This document shows, one piece after another, positions 23,434-35,463 of a stretch of DNA of 59,755 nucleotides (within the stretch, counting starts at the first letter, position 1; every line of letters begins with the position of its first letter). This DNA is from Cladochytrium replicatum (taxonomy: Eukaryota > Chytridiomycota > Chytridiomycetes > Cladochytriales > Cladochytriaceae), in contig JAHLKD010000152.1 of NCBI GenBank assembly GCA_025526935.1, forward strand, positions 1-59,755, in the 5' to 3' direction. The position numbers and the translations under genes were made by a program. The notes below the pieces were generated by a model that was given only the letters and a program-made list of their open reading frames with translations, had not been told where the DNA came from and ran no database searches.

Positions 23434-24445
23434 AACAATAAAAATGAATACATATGCTTCATTGCGATTATTGTTATTATTGTTGAGATGGATTGGGAAA
23501 ATGATGTTCCCAGCATCCAGTGCGACACATGGAGGTTTGAAGATCCAGTTGGATGTTTCAGGCGCTTTATGGCACTGTTTCTATTGGTTCGGCAATTTTG
23601 ATTTTTGGTCCATTGATTTGTGTCTTGTCATCCTGTTTTGCGTTCAGGTATGAATGTTTTCCAAAATAGTAGAATCCAAGCAAAACAAATATCAATTGTC
23701 TGAAGAGTCTTTAGAAAGGCTTCGAGCGATCCACGAATCACCCCAACTGCAGTTACAAACATAACCTCGCTCTACAGTTATCAGGTGCCAAATTACATGG
23801 TGATGTGTCCTTCGTACAATCGCTCATAAACCAATACAAAGAAGCTCCCATCTACTTCCTTTCATAAGATTTCTTACTCCAATCACCGGGGCGACATGTG
23901 ATCACGATGATAAATGACTGGCATACGACAACACCGTTCTTTTGTTGCACTAGTGGCCGTCGTCTTCGGTCCATGCCTGCGTTGTCCGTGGGGAGTTGCA
24001 AGTTGAGGGGGTTGGCTATTTTAGGACAGAAGCAACAACTGGTGGGAAATTGCTTTAATTGAGAACGACGATCGGTAAATTTTGCTGGTGTTATGAATCA
24101 GGGTCTAACTCTAGTCGTTCACTCTCGCATTGTGTTTGGGCTCATGCAGGGTGTCCTCAGATCGTATCCAAAACCAACATCCACCAATCTCCACAACCGA
24201 CTCAAGTACTTCTGAAACGTGCACTATGTCCGAAAAAAGCATCTCATGTTTAAAGCCATCGAAATTTTTTGCATGGTGGTGTAAAGTGAAGCGGTTGATT
24301 GGTGGAAATGGAATAATGGTGTGAAAGCCTGACGCCCCTTGCTGTGGAGAAAAATACCTTCGAAACACAAATAGAAACCGGGCGCCTCCTGCTCTTGTGA
24401 ACTCAAAACAATCATCTCGATCATTCTCCTGCAGTCAAACGAGGA
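23434..24445. other. Intergenic region, 1.0 kb
   Basis: No supported gene. Opposed open frames near 24059-24368 have no known domain and probably arise by chance. The region should hold the 3' end of the unrecognised gene and the promoter of the GPCR. Confidence 0.4.
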
Positions 24446-25737
24446 ATGGGACTAACCACCGCGGACCTTGACAAGATCGTGCTGGCACTACGAATCGTGT
24501 CACCTATATCGTTTCTGTCGTCCGCTCTCCTGATCGGGCTATTTCTCAGCATCAAAAAGCTACAGAATGTGCAGGTATGAACTAAAAGAGACGGAAAACA
24601 TCATTTCTCGCTCACACGCTTTGTTTTTAGAATCGCGCGGTGTACAACACGAGCTGGGCGAACCTGTTTGGCGCGGCCATCTGGTTCTTTTCAAAGTACG
24701 GCGCGTTGGCAGGCGACGAATCGTTCGTGTGCCAGGGCCTAGCGACGTTCATGTTCTTCTTTGGTCTCGCGGACGTGTTCTGGCTGCTCAGCATGACGCT
24801 GAACGTGTACTTTGTCGTGATCAAAAAGTGGGCCCTGCAGGATCTCATGAAGGTCGCGAAATGGTACCACCTGTTCGCGTGGGGTATTCCGGCGCTGTGC
24901 ATCTTCCCCTTGCCGTTTATCTCGACGTCGGAGCGCGGACGGGTGCTGGGCGACCGGTACATATGGTGCTCGATAAAGGCAAACTACCCGGAGGTGTTCA
25001 TGGCGGTATTCTACTTTCCGGCGTGGTTTGTGTTTTTCATCGGGCTGTTTTGCTTCCTGGTCATCATCAAAGTGATTGTGGGGATCAAGAGGAACTTGAG
25101 GGGCGTTGACGTGAGCACGAAGAGCAGCAGGAAGTTGTACTCGTTCCTGTTTGTGACGGCGCTGTATCTCGCACAGTACTTTTTCCTGTGGTTCTGGCCG
25201 ACGCTGAACAGGGTGATTCAGGCTGCGGATCCGAGCTTCTCGTCTTTCTTCCTGACGCTCATGAACGGCGTTGCGCCGGCGACGAGGGGTGTGTTCTATC
25301 TTGCGATATTCTGCTATGGAAACCGGACGGTTCTGGCGAGGAGATTGCTGCCGGAGAGCTTGAGAGCGTCCCTGAATATCACGGAGATGGAGGACTCGAC
25401 TCAGAAGAGCAGCGGGTTGAGTGGGGGTGTGTCGAGGTCGGGGCTGGTTCCGGACAAGTCGATTGTGTATCATATGGAGGATTTCAGCTACGACGGGCAA
25501 ATCAGTAACAAGTCGCCGATGTTTGCGCCGCAGGCACCGGTGACGCCGGTGCTCGGGTCGCAGTTTGCAAGGCCGGGTCCGAATGTGAGCATGCCGATTC
25601 AGATGCAAAGCTACGGGTACGGGCAGCAGCAGCAGCAGCAGCAGAAACAGCAGCAGAACGATTATGGGTATGGACAACCACAGCAGCAGCAGCAAGGAGT
25701 GTTTAGGCAGCAGACCAACGACTACAGCAGGATGTAG
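24446..25737 (+). CDS. cAMP-receptor-like G-protein-coupled receptor
   Basis: Exons 24446-24574 and 24631-25737 give a 411-aa seven-helix receptor. Helices visible in order include FLSSALLIGLFLSI, ANLFGAAIWFFSKYGAL, GLATFMFFFGLADVFWLLSM, YHLFAWGIPALCIFPLPF, FYFPAWFVFFIGLFCFLVII, LYSFLFVTALYLAQYFFLWF and APATRGVFYLAIFCYG. The pattern CQGLATFMFFFGLADVFWLL, then LNVYFVV, resembles Dictyostelium cAR and fungal cAMP-receptor-like (class E) GPCRs. The cytoplasmic tail has Gly/Tyr/Gln repeats and CAG/CAA-coded Gln runs (25625-25705). The ligand is unknown. A G-gamma gene lies 25 kb downstream in the same window. Confidence 0.82.
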
Positions 25738-25979
25738 TAGTAGTAGGGTTGGCAATAGTAGCAGAATGTAGCACTAGTAGGTTGGCAATAGTAGCAGAAG
25801 TAGGTTACAGGGAATTGAAGATAAAACAAAGGCAACAGATCATTGTAGAATAGGACAACGTGCTGTCACAGAAAAGGAAAGCGTGTGACAGTTTTCACAC
25901 ACTTAAAAATATATAGTAGTTTTTCTATTTTTTTTGGGGTTGGATCTCAACATGTCAAAGCCACTGAGTGAGTCCGACA

Positions 25980-27077
25980 ATGTCGTGGAACGTTGCAAGA
26001 GTGGATTCCAGCAATGGAACGGTTGCACGGAACCGAATGCACAGCGGTGTGCTAGTAGGAGTCATGAAGGGCCTCATAGATCTCATTTCGGAATCAATCG
26101 TAGACCCACTCAGGTCGATGGTTGGACTCCCCATCACATTGAAGAGCGGCGAAAAGATCCTCAAAGTACCATCCAAGTTGATTGTCGATGCGTCGCAGGT
26201 GGTGCTGATTACGGGCGCTGGGAGTGGACTCGGACAGGCGTGCGCGGTGGAGTTTGCCAAGTGTGGAGCTGGAAACGTGGTGCTTGTGGACCGGGACTCG
26301 AGAGGACTCGAGGCAACATTGAAATTACTTGGATTAGACAGTCAACCCGAGTCGGCGCATTACATCACAGCCAAGGGGACGAAGGTGTTTACATCGGTGG
26401 TGGACCTGGTAGATTCCGCGTCAATCAAACAGTTTCTGTCATACGATGCAGGCAGAGGCGGACCATTTACAACACTAGTGTTGAACGCGGGAACATTGAC
26501 GCCGGAATTGGTTCGAACGAAAGCAGGACTCGATCTGATGGTTCATCTGCACTGCGTGGGCAACTACCAGCTTGTCAAAGGGCTTTTAGAGCAGGGACTG
26601 ATGAAGGGACGGATCGTGTACGTATCGAGCGAAGCACACCGTGGATCGCAGCTACCAGAAGACGGAAGGCCATTATTAGAAGCACGGGAGTTTGGAGTGA
26701 GCGGGGCGTACGAGCGGTACGGGTACAGCAAGCTGTTGGGATTGATATGGCTCAGCGAGTTGTGGAGGAGGGAAGGTGGAAATGGAAGTGTGAGTGCGGC
26801 AATTGGGATGTGCCCTGGGGCGATGCGGAGTCGGATCGCGCATGATCGGATCGGGGTTGTGTTGGGCTATGCCCTTGGACTGCTGCAGCGACTGTTCCCA
26901 TCGCCGAAGGTGTCTGCACGCACAGTCGTGATGCTCGCCACTGTTGATCAGCACTCACTCGAGCAAGACGACCGAGTGCTGTACTACCATTTTGGGCGGA
27001 TCAAGCGTGCCCACGCTTCAGTGTATGATTTGGGTGCGGGGGTGCGGCTGCATACGGAACTGGAGGCAGTGCAATAG
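25980..27077 (+). CDS. Short-chain dehydrogenase/reductase (retinol-dehydrogenase-like)
   Basis: A single exon codes for 365 aa. After about 70 N-terminal residues with a possible membrane-associated stretch comes a complete SDR fold: VVLITGAGSGLGQACAVEFA (cofactor motif TGxxxGxG), LVLNAGT, the catalytic serine in RIVYVSSEAHRG and YxxxK in YERYGYSKLLG. The later part (GMCPGAMRSRIAH) matches the P-G motif. This arrangement is typical of retinol dehydrogenase or WWOX-like SDRs using NAD(P)H; the substrate cannot be read from sequence. The first in-frame ATG is 25980; the frame is open slightly upstream but without ATG. Confidence 0.88.
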   Translation: MSWNVARVDSSNGTVARNRMHSGVLVGVMKGLIDLISESIVDPLRSMVGLPITLKSGEKILKVPSKLIVDASQVVLITGAGSGLGQACAVEFAKCGAGNVVLVDRDSRGLEATLKLLGLDSQPESAHYITAKGTKVFTSVVDLVDSASIKQFLSYDAGRGGPFTTLVLNAGTLTPELVRTKAGLDLMVHLHCVGNYQLVKGLLEQGLMKGRIVYVSSEAHRGSQLPEDGRPLLEAREFGVSGAYERYGYSKLLGLIWLSELWRREGGNGSVSAAIGMCPGAMRSRIAHDRIGVVLGYALGLLQRLFPSPKVSARTVVMLATVDQHSLEQDDRVLYYHFGRIKRAHASVYDLGAGVRLHTELEAVQ

Positions 27078-27193
27078 ACTATGGCTGGTGTGTGGCAGTT
27101 GTGGCTCACTCCGTGGCTTCGTCATAGTGTCACCCACCACCACCAACACACCAACCTAACCCACCCAGCGACCAACAGCCCCGCTCCCCTAAA

Positions 27194-29113
27194 ATGTCGC
27201 CTCCCCCAACCTCTGCCCCCAATCCGCTCCGCCAGCAGTCCGCGGTCAACCCACAGCAGAGCAACGACCCAAACAACCCTGCTTCGTCAATAGACATCTC
27301 CACAGTCGCTTCCCTCTTGCTCTCCACTGCCTCCCCACTTATCACTGCTGCTGCACTTGGCGACCACTACATCAGCGCATCACACGCTGACCTGCCGTCT
27401 TTCGGTCCAACTGGTGTCAAGAAACCAAAACGCTCCCCATTCAACAACGCTCCTCTTGGGTTGGGGTCGGCTTCCGTCTCCACTGACACTTCCCCGCTCT
27501 CCATCGTACCGTCGTCTCCCGCCCTGTCAAACCCCAGAACTGCCTCAATCACGTCAGGCTCGGGCCCCGACGATGCTTCGTCTATCTCCGATTCTGACTA
27601 CAACAATAGCTCAAACCCGCAATACGGCGCCGCTGCTCGTCATCACAGCCCCTTCGCCAACATCAACTCACGTGTCCCTTCAAACGCCCATTCCTCCGCT
27701 GCTGCTGGTGCTGCAGCTTCGCAGTCTTTCATGGAGCAGGGTAGTAAAAATTACAACCCGTTGCCATTGCCTCAACCTCAACCGCTCTCGTCCCGCTTGG
27801 ATAATGCGAGGAGATTCGATATGTCCAACGTTAGTGCTGCACTCCCAACAACACCCTCGTCACCGGCTACCAGCAATTCAAGCAATACGTCATCCACACA
27901 TACTGCCGTCCCTTCTGCGCCGAGTCATCAGCAACACTTGAATGCTCTCCAGGCTCAACAGCAACAACAGATCGGAGCCTCGCAACCCGTTCCACCACCA
28001 TCTACATTTACCCCTGTCAACCTTCAGTGGGCTGCCGAGAACGACCGTCCGAACTTGCAGGTGAGTGAATTGGAGTTGTTATAACACCGATCCCCACTGT
28101 TTTCAACCCTTTTTATCAACACCTTTTATTTCACTTCACTTTCGAATCCAATTTTTCTGGTTTCGACACACGTATTTACAGTTTAAATTTCCTCACATTC
28201 TATCACACTTATGTTCTATCGACCTCCCCATTCACTTTAACTCACCAGCAGTCTTACTTTTTTATAGCACTATCTGCTCGCGCATATGTACCAAACGCAC
28301 TATCACGCTCCGATCGAGCACGAGCTCAGCACTGGCATCCGCGTCCTCGACGTCGGCACTGGAACGGGAGTTTGGTTGCGCGAAACGGCAGCTATGTTCC
28401 CGCAGTCACATTTCTACGGTGTGGATATTGTGATGGCTCCTTCCACGGTCGAGTCAATGTCTCGGTTCCCCAACGTCGTCCTGGGAGTTGGTGACGTGCT
28501 TGACCGTCTCCCCTGTAAGCAAAATTTGTGACGCAGTCTTGCTGGATCGATATTTACAGATTGTGTTTTTAAAGTCCAAGACGGGACGTTTGATTACGTG
28601 TTCCAGCGGCAACTTGTGCGATCGATCCCTGCGGACCGGTGGATACATGTGGTCTCTGAGCTGCTCCGCGTGCTCAAGCCGGGCGGTTGGATCGAGGTGG
28701 TCGAGTCCGACATGGCACCGCTCCGATGCGGCGAGCTCACCGCACGACTATTCGAGGCCGTGATCACAGCCATGACCACCAGGGGAATCGACCCCCGTGT
28801 CGGTGGCAAGCTCGACAAGCTCTTGCACCAGTGCGGGCTCGTCAACGTCGCGTCGGATTATGCGTCCGCGCCGCTGAACTGGCAAGGGGAGCTGGGTGGG
28901 CTGTGGAGGACCGCGATTCGGCAGATGATGATTGCGATGCGACCGTTCTTTGCCTCGAACCCCGCGGTTGGAACCGGAGGCGTTGGTGGGATGAGGATGA
29001 CTGCGAGGGAGTTCGCAGAGTTTATGGATCGGGTTGAGGAAGAGTGCAAGAGTACAGAAGCATATCTGAACTATTTCTGGGCGGTCGGGAGGAAGCCGTT
29101 GCAGTCGAAGTGA
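27194..29113 (+). CDS. Class I SAM-dependent methyltransferase (LaeA/UMTA-like)
   Basis: Exons 27194-28060, 28268-28514 and 28560-29113 join in frame to 555 aa. The first 280 residues are disordered, rich in Ser, Pro, Asn and Gln. The catalytic part starts HYLLAHMYQTHYHAPIEH, followed by SAM-binding motif I (RVLDVGTGTGVWLRET), the acidic motif II in FYGVDI, and the post-motif YVFQRQLVRSIPADRW then LLRVLKPGGWIEVVESD. This is the pattern of fungal UMTA/LaeA-type methyltransferases. Targets are unknown; the long disordered N-terminus suggests a nuclear or regulatory protein, but that is inference. No biosynthetic cluster surrounds it. Confidence 0.85.
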
Positions 29114-29854
29114 TGGCCGTGATGATTGGGAGAAATAACGAGAGAAAGGTTTCGTGGACATAGGGTGTATATCCGGCTAGAGAAGGTTGCTTTGCTCAAC
29201 CGCATGTGTTTGTTCTCTGTTGCTTTGGGTGATAGTTTGCATCTGTGAGTCCTTTACTGCGACAGTCTGTTTCCCAGCTTCCCCAGATTACGTTGCTCTA
29301 TGCTGTTTTTTTCTTTACTCCTTTTACGCCGTGTCTGCTGCTGTCCGTATAATCTTTTATAGTGGTTTATGTGCACATTCTCGCGGTCGTCGGTCTCTGT
29401 TTCCAGAAAAGAAAACAAAATTCTCAAAATAAACTGAATTTGTCGTCTTTTGTAAATGTTGTGATTTGCTCAAGGTTTAAGTACTGTTTAACCTTCGTGT
29501 CCAGGCTCCTGAATCTGTTTTTGTGACGTGAGTATGTTGATGTTGTCACAAATTCACCCCAATATCATTGATACTGTCTTGGAGAGTTTCTACCACCTTG
29601 ACTTTTCTCTCAACAAAAAGACAAGTTTGTCTATCATAGCACTCGAATATTCTGCGGAACGGGAGATCGTTGCTCATTATTCAACCCGTTTAAAAAGGTT
29701 CCATCGTAACGGTGGTTACAAGATGCTTTTCTGGACCAAGCAGTTGTTGGCCAAAACCAACATCCAACAAGAGACGACGTTGGTGAACACAAACAGTGCA
29801 GAGGAGTACAAATAGGGTTCATACATTGGAGCGTTGTCCGCTAGCGAGTGGTGA

Positions 29855-30064
29855 ATGGCCGTCGAAAAAGAAAACATCGATCCAGACCCGAAAATGCTTC
29901 ACGACCGCGCAAGCGTGAACAACACTCCAATCGAATCAAAAAAAAAAGAAGGGTTGTTCGCAAAGAAAGAGGGGGTCACTGAAAAGCGTGTGGGGATCAC
30001 CTTTTTGTGGACTGTTTTTTTGTTGTTGTTGTTGATATGGGGAGACGGGTGGGGGTCTTTATAG
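29855..30064 (+). CDS. Doubtful 69-aa open frame with KEN motif and hydrophobic tail
   Basis: The frame begins MAVEKENIDPDPKMLHDRA and ends in a hydrophobic stretch (ITFLWTVFLLLLLIWGDG). KENIDP resembles the start of some cell-cycle proteins, where KEN is an APC/C degron, and the tail could be a membrane anchor. A run of eight A residues lies inside the frame, and no homology or splice extension is evident. It may be a real small tail-anchored protein, an exon of a larger gene, or chance. Confidence 0.15.
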   Translation: MAVEKENIDPDPKMLHDRASVNNTPIESKKKEGLFAKKEGVTEKRVGITFLWTVFLLLLLIWGDGWGSL

Positions 30065-32020
30065 CGAACGAACGCTCATCAGGAGCGAGGGGCGGGGTCG
30101 GGGTCGGAGGTTTTAGAGGGATTTTATTGCGGCGCGGAGGGAGGAGGAATCCTCGGTCGGAGGATTGGGCGGAGAGGGAGAGAGTGGCTTTAAAGTTCTC
30201 GAACGTCGGGGGGGAGACGCCCTCCCCGCCCAAAAAGAGAAAATAATGCAAGGAAATATGGAAAGTTTTGTCAGAAAAAGGGGAGGGAAAATGGCGTTCC
30301 GTTAATTGCATTTTGACGGTTGGAAAAGGTGTACAACATGGAGAGATAAAAAGCGGCGGGCGGGACGGGGGTGGCATTGGAGGCGGCTGAAGGGAAAATC
30401 GACCTTTTTTAAAGGCGGCCAAAGGGTGGCGAACACGCGGGACCCCTTGACCGGGTGGTCGTAAGGAAGGTTCCAGGCCAGATCACGGGTGAAGATAAGG
30501 GGGGTTACGGCTTGACGGTCTCGATTTTTGGGGTCGTGGTCACTGATGCGTTCGGCCGACCTCATGCAGGTGTCGCATGCAATTCGTGATCTGATGTTGC
30601 AAGGGTCTACATGTACACGTGACACTAGAGGCAAATGGTATCTTTTTTTTATTAACGCTACTTTGCGTGGTAGTCATCACTCCTGGGCAGAAGGCGGTAA
30701 TGCAGGAAATTGTGTCTTCCTGTCTTGATTATCTGATCGACTGTGCAGTCGGATTTCGAATGGCTGGGATCCCCGCAGACGAAGCAGCCATGTGTGCTGT
30801 TATTTTACCCGACTGCACAAAAAAAGAGCATGGATTATTGGAATGATGAGGCGGGGGGCACACTACAAGCACAAAATCGCACGGTCACTGATACGTCGAT
30901 GATTAGAAAACGTTTGCGAAAGGATCCAAGCACGAGAAGTTTAACTGCAACGATAACGGAAAATCCCAGCACCCTTCAAAACATACCCTAAAAACGGGGA
31001 CTGCTCCACCGGGCGTCGGCATGGGGGTAGTTGGGGCCTTAGGGGGCTTACATGCATGGTCTAGTCCTCGGCAAAGCAATATTTATTGCCCAGCGCATTG
31101 GGTGACCCTTTCTCAGACAAATATTCGGAAATCATGTTCAAAAGAATGCACATGTGATTTTTAAAAATTTTTGAGCAATCGAGTTTTGATCGTTTTGTTT
31201 TGGAGGGCATGGACAGAAGACTTTTTTCGACATCATTGTAGTTTTAAAAATATACGTGTCTCCCCCCCTTTCCCTGTCCCTGTCCCCAGAGATTTTCCCC
31301 CCTTCTTTTTCATATTCGGTTGATTTTTCAATGAAACCCCCCCGTGAACTGAATTGAATGACTGGGTTGATGACAACGGGGGAAAATCGACCGGCACTGT
31401 TTCGAACAAGACGTGGAGAAAACAAAACTCGAGTGTCAAATGGCGGCAATAGTGATGATGGTGTTTGATATGCGATGTACGGGGTTCTTCACAGCAGTTT
31501 TGCCCGATTCTCGGTGATAGAAATGCCTAGAGCATGGATCACGGGAGTTGGACATTGAGGTCCCAAAGCGGAGCTCAACCGGTCGTCGTAGTCGTAATGG
31601 GCATGCCGCGTTCGATATGTTGACTGACGCTCGGCAAAGGTTGCCAATTGGCTTTTGTCTGTCGAAATTTTGCGTTCGAGATTTCCTTTTTTATTGAAAT
31701 GCCATGTATATGTGAGACCCGGTTCTGTTATCGAAAAAACGAGCAAAAAACGTGGAAAGATTTTCAATATTGAGGGTTTTTCATTGTGGGGTTGGGAGAC
31801 TCAAACCTAGGTTCAAATGATTCGAAGACTCCATGTTCCCAGGGAGAAAAAATATCTTCCTAAAGTACAAAACGATGTAGAAATTATTTGGCTATTGTTG
31901 TCTTACCGCGGGGGACCTGTGTTCCATATGCGTGTTTGCTAACATGAGGCGGTGGCGCGGTACGTTCTCAACGGAAAACGACTTGTGGGCTCATTGTAGA
32001 GTTATCGTCGAACGGGGGTT

Positions 32021-32022
<2 letters not shown>

Positions 32023-32053
<31 letters not shown>
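32023..32053. repeat. (GT)n microsatellite
   Basis: An uninterrupted run of about 15 GT dinucleotides lies in the gene-free region. Confidence 0.9.
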
Positions 32054-32055
<2 letters not shown>

Positions 32056-33444
32056 CACACTGCTGGCGACACCGTAAGTTGCTCGGTATTGAAGCGGAGC
32101 TGGGAATCGGCTTTATCATCAGCATATTCCATGCATGTCATTATTTTTGAGCAATGCGAACCTAGGGTTTAAGGGAGTGGGAAGTGAGCGTTGCTATATT
32201 TTCGGCAGGGAAAAACTGGTGCATACTTGGAAAGCATGATCTCACAAAAAGTTGCGGCTCTTTTTAGAAAATACCAGAACAAAAAGTACTGGTGTGTAAA
32301 GAGAGTTGGCCCGGTGCTATTTCCCCTTAAAATCCTTAAAGTATATAGTGAACCCCTTTGAAAGTTGCACCAGTGATATGACTGCGGTCGGATGTGTCTG
32401 AGAGAATTAGAGTGCCCTAACAAACAAAGGACTGTGCGTAAGAGATCACTTAGGCTCAGAGTAGGCATGGAGTCCCATGTGCCGCGCGAGAGAAGGACAC
32501 ACAAGAGATCAAAAGAGTCCTTGTCTGGCGCAGCTTACAGGACTCCATTTGCAGTACAAGCGAATGAATGGCACTGGTTAAAAAAAGGGGGAAATGGTTT
32601 GAGAACGGAAGAGGGGCAGATGCAGATGCGGATGCGGAGAAGGAGTAAGGGACGGTGAGGATGGGGAGGAGCGTGGAGTATTTAAAGTAAGAGTCAGAGT
32701 CGAAGGAGGGAATTCATGTTCCAAAGATGGCACAGAGTTTTGAAAGGGGGGTTGTGTGGGGAAGGGGGGGGGGGTTTTATTTAGTTGTTGGAAGGGATTG
32801 GGTTGGACAGATGGGCAGAGCACTAGAGGTAGATTTTCCAAAAGTAAAATAGTGAAACTTGGGGGGAATCGCAACCAAAAAGGGATAATTTTGAAACGCG
32901 TAAACCGAGGTTGGTTAGGCTGTCAAGGAAGGGACACAGGATACGAGAGGAGAGGAAGGAGAGATACGGGTATGAACGAGAAGTAGAAAGCGGAAAGCAA
33001 GAGAGTAGACGAGGGACGTGAAGAGAGTAGATAAGGAGAGGGTTAAAGGATGGATAGGGAGAGCAATGACCGGTGGTATTGTTGTCAGGCCATGGTAGAG
33101 TATGTGGAACAGGGAGAGGGATGCGATTGGTTGGCAGGCCAGCCAAGCGAACATCACAGCTCATAGCACAGCACAGATTGCAGAGCACAGCATAGAATGG
33201 CATACATAATGCCATACATACATGAACATAGTCCCACCACCTCCACCAACACCGTCCTCCCGTTATCGCACACTCGCACAACCACACACCAACACCCAGT
33301 AATGAATCACTCACTCATCACCATCACCCGCTCATCACACATGTCCGCTACCCTAACTACGCCATCAACCCTAACTGTTTCAATACCAGTGTTCCCCGCC
33401 TCCTGCCTCCGTGTCTCAATCCCACAATCTCTCCGTGTCTCCTG

Positions 33445-35086
33445 ATGCTCGTCATCAACATCTGTGCCAATCTCAATCTCGTCCTCGCCCTGGCCGTTGC
33501 CGTGGCTTTGCTGCCCACTGCTGCCACTGCCGCGGACGCTCGTTGCGGAAAGGATGTCAACACAAAATGCGCAGACAAGGACTACCCGTGCTGCTCGGAA
33601 GCCGATTTTTGCGGCCGTTCCGCACTCGTATGTCTGCTAATACCATCCATCTTTGCTCGCTGTGTGTGTTGACGTGCTCTCTCTTCACAGCACTGTGGTG
33701 GCGGCTGCCAGCCAAACTACTCGCTGATCAACTCGCTCAACTCGTCCACTGCCTCGTGTCTCGTCCAGAGGCCTGGTGGCCAACAATGCGTCTCTGGTTT
33801 GTACACCTTTGACAACAACACCTGGCTGCTGCGTGTCGACGCCTACAACGGAAACCCAAAGGTCGCTGACTTTACCATCGACCCCCAGACCCTCGACGCT
33901 CAGAACGTCGTCCCAAACTCGGGCGGCGGCGGAACCTACCTCCGCATCGTCAGGCCAAACCCCCTCACAGTCAACGGCGCTCAGCAGGGCGGTGTGGGCG
34001 CTCGTCTCTCCAGCACCAGCTACCTGCCCCTCGGCGGGAAAGCCTGTGCCAGGGTCAGGCAGAGCGGTGCCAAGGGCATCATTACTGCTTTCATCTTGAT
34101 GGCAGACAACAAGGATGAGGTCGACTTTGAATGGACCGGGAGTGAGCTGCTAAAAACGCCTACTCTATTTTTGACTCATTTAAACAACAGAAAGCTCAAA
34201 GTCAACCGAGACGAACTGGTTCGGAAACGGTGTGCGTGACTACATCAACGGCGGCACCGCCAACAACACGGAGACCGTCGCTCAGAGCCACGAGTACTGC
34301 ATTCTCTACGAAAAGGACAGGGTCACCTGGACCATTGACGGCGTCTCGGTCCGCAGCACAGGCGTAAGTTGGTCCCCGAAATACAAATAAAGAAGAAAAA
34401 TTATAGTGGAGATACATGGCGCGAAGCGGAGAAAGTATTGGAGAGAAAGAAGGCGCGAAGCGCCTTGAAGAGATCAGAAGAATAAAGGAGAGAAACAATG
34501 TGAAAGAAGAGAAAGTTAGGAGAGAAACAAAGCGCGAAGCGCCTTGAAGAGAACAGAGGAACAAAGGAGAGAAACAAGGCACGAAGAACAGACGAATAAA
34601 AGCGAGAAACATGGCGCTGACTGACGCATCTGGCAGCCCACTCCCGGCAAGTACTTTCCGCAGAATCCCGCCCGCATCCAGATCAGTATCTGGGACGCCA
34701 TGACCGTCGGGGGCGGTACAGTCAGCTGGGCCGGAGGTGTCACCGACTGGGGCCAGTCCAACAACGGCGCCTTCTTTGCGCTCTTCGAGTACATCAAGAT
34801 CCAGTGCCCCGGCGACGCAGAACCGTCGGGCCCACCGACGCGTCCCGCGGGATACACCAAGCCCGACATCAACGGCGCCCCCAAGATCGACTCTGTCGTC
34901 GATGGCACACCCGACTATGTTCCCAACACGGTCGGTACCCAGGCCGCCCTCCCCAGTGCCAACCCCTCTGGCGGTATTGTGCCTCAGGGCACGACGGGTG
35001 CAGGTGTCGGACGTGACACGGCGTTCGTTGTCGCCACGTTTGTGATGGGCGCGTTCGTGTGCTCCCTGCTCTCGCTCTTTGCATAA
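33445..35086 (+). CDS. GH16 chitin-glucan transglycosylase, Crh family, GPI-anchored
   Basis: Four exons (33445-33627, 33691-34141, 34191-34363, 34637-35086) give 418 aa. A hydrophobic signal peptide (LVLALAVAVALLPTAATA) is followed by a Cys-rich module, KCADKDYPCCSEADFCG and HCGGGCQPNYSL, the small CBM18-like domain at the N-terminus of Crh proteins. The catalytic motif DEVDFEWTG contains the ExDxE of GH16 (nucleophile and acid/base Glu). Downstream are NWFGNG and the substrate-groove part DRVTWTIDGVSVRSTG and IQISIWDA. The C-terminus (FVVATFVMGAFVCSLLSLFA) looks like a GPI-attachment signal. Crh enzymes join chitin to beta-glucan in the cell wall. The third intron is about 273 nt, four times the usual length here, and holds a hairpin repeat. 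Confidence 0.92.
34410..34620. repeat. Imperfect ~79-bp repeats with GGCGC-gaa-GCGCC hairpins in a GH16 intron
   Basis: The third intron of the GH16 gene has about three to four degenerate units. Two good units start at about 34451 and 34530, each with the hairpin (G)GCGCGAAGCGCC followed by TTGAAGAGA-CAGA and then AAAGGAGAGAAACAA. A shorter version (ATGGCGCGAAGCGGAG) lies at 34416 and a decayed one (AAGGCACGAAGAACAGA) near 34580. The whole intron is strongly purine-rich. Confidence 0.75.
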
Positions 35087-35463
35087 AACGATGGAGATTG
35101 TATTCTATTCTAGAATTTTTGGCTTGCTGCTGAAACGCTTCCTTGCGGACTGGTCGAGTTTGACGAGTGCGTGGAGTGTGAGGTATCTATTCTTTCTTTT
35201 GTTTTTGTGTTCTGCTATTACCGCAATACAATACAACCATCGTCGATGGTCATCATTATCATTATTATTGTTGCTGGTTATTGGTGATTGTCCCTCCGCC
35301 ACTTTGTCTTTTTCTGTCCCTCGGGATTCAAAGACACAAAGAACCCGCTAGTCGCTACTCGCCGATCCCCTTCTGAAAAGGGACTCGTTCACTCCTCGTG
35401 TTCTCGTGTTCTCTTCCCAATCCCCTCCAGTCCAATCCGTCAGATTTAGCCTCCCGCCATCGC
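35087..35463. other. Intergenic region between GH16 gene and eIF4G
   Basis: These 377 bp hold the GH16 3' UTR and the eIF4G promoter and 5' UTR. No other feature was seen. Confidence 0.4.

Larger units (their letters stand above)
29114..33444. other. 4.3-kb region without a convincing gene
   Basis: No multi-exon gene with a recognisable domain was found. The region has purine-rich and poly-G/poly-A stretches (about 30110-30240, 32590-32780), a GT microsatellite near 32030 and a doubtful small open frame at 29855-30064 (listed separately). The last 300 bp, with short AGCACAGC-type repeats and pyrimidine-rich sequence, are presumably the promoter and 5' UTR of the GH16 gene. Confidence 0.4.

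Noticed and set aside
24739-25755. Long minus-strand open frame opposite the GPCR
   Set aside because: It is the antisense shadow of a GC-rich receptor exon; the plus strand has seven clear membrane helices.
27194-29113. A secondary-metabolite cluster around the LaeA-like methyltransferase
   Set aside because: Neighbouring genes (GPCR, one SDR, GH16, eIF4G) are not biosynthetic core enzymes.
29528-29815. A 95-aa frame in the gene desert
   Set aside because: No domain, no splice context, and average composition; likely chance.
34202-34612. Minus-strand frame across the GH16 intron
   Set aside because: It lies over the purine-rich intron repeats; the hydrophobic composition comes from the complementary pyrimidine bias.
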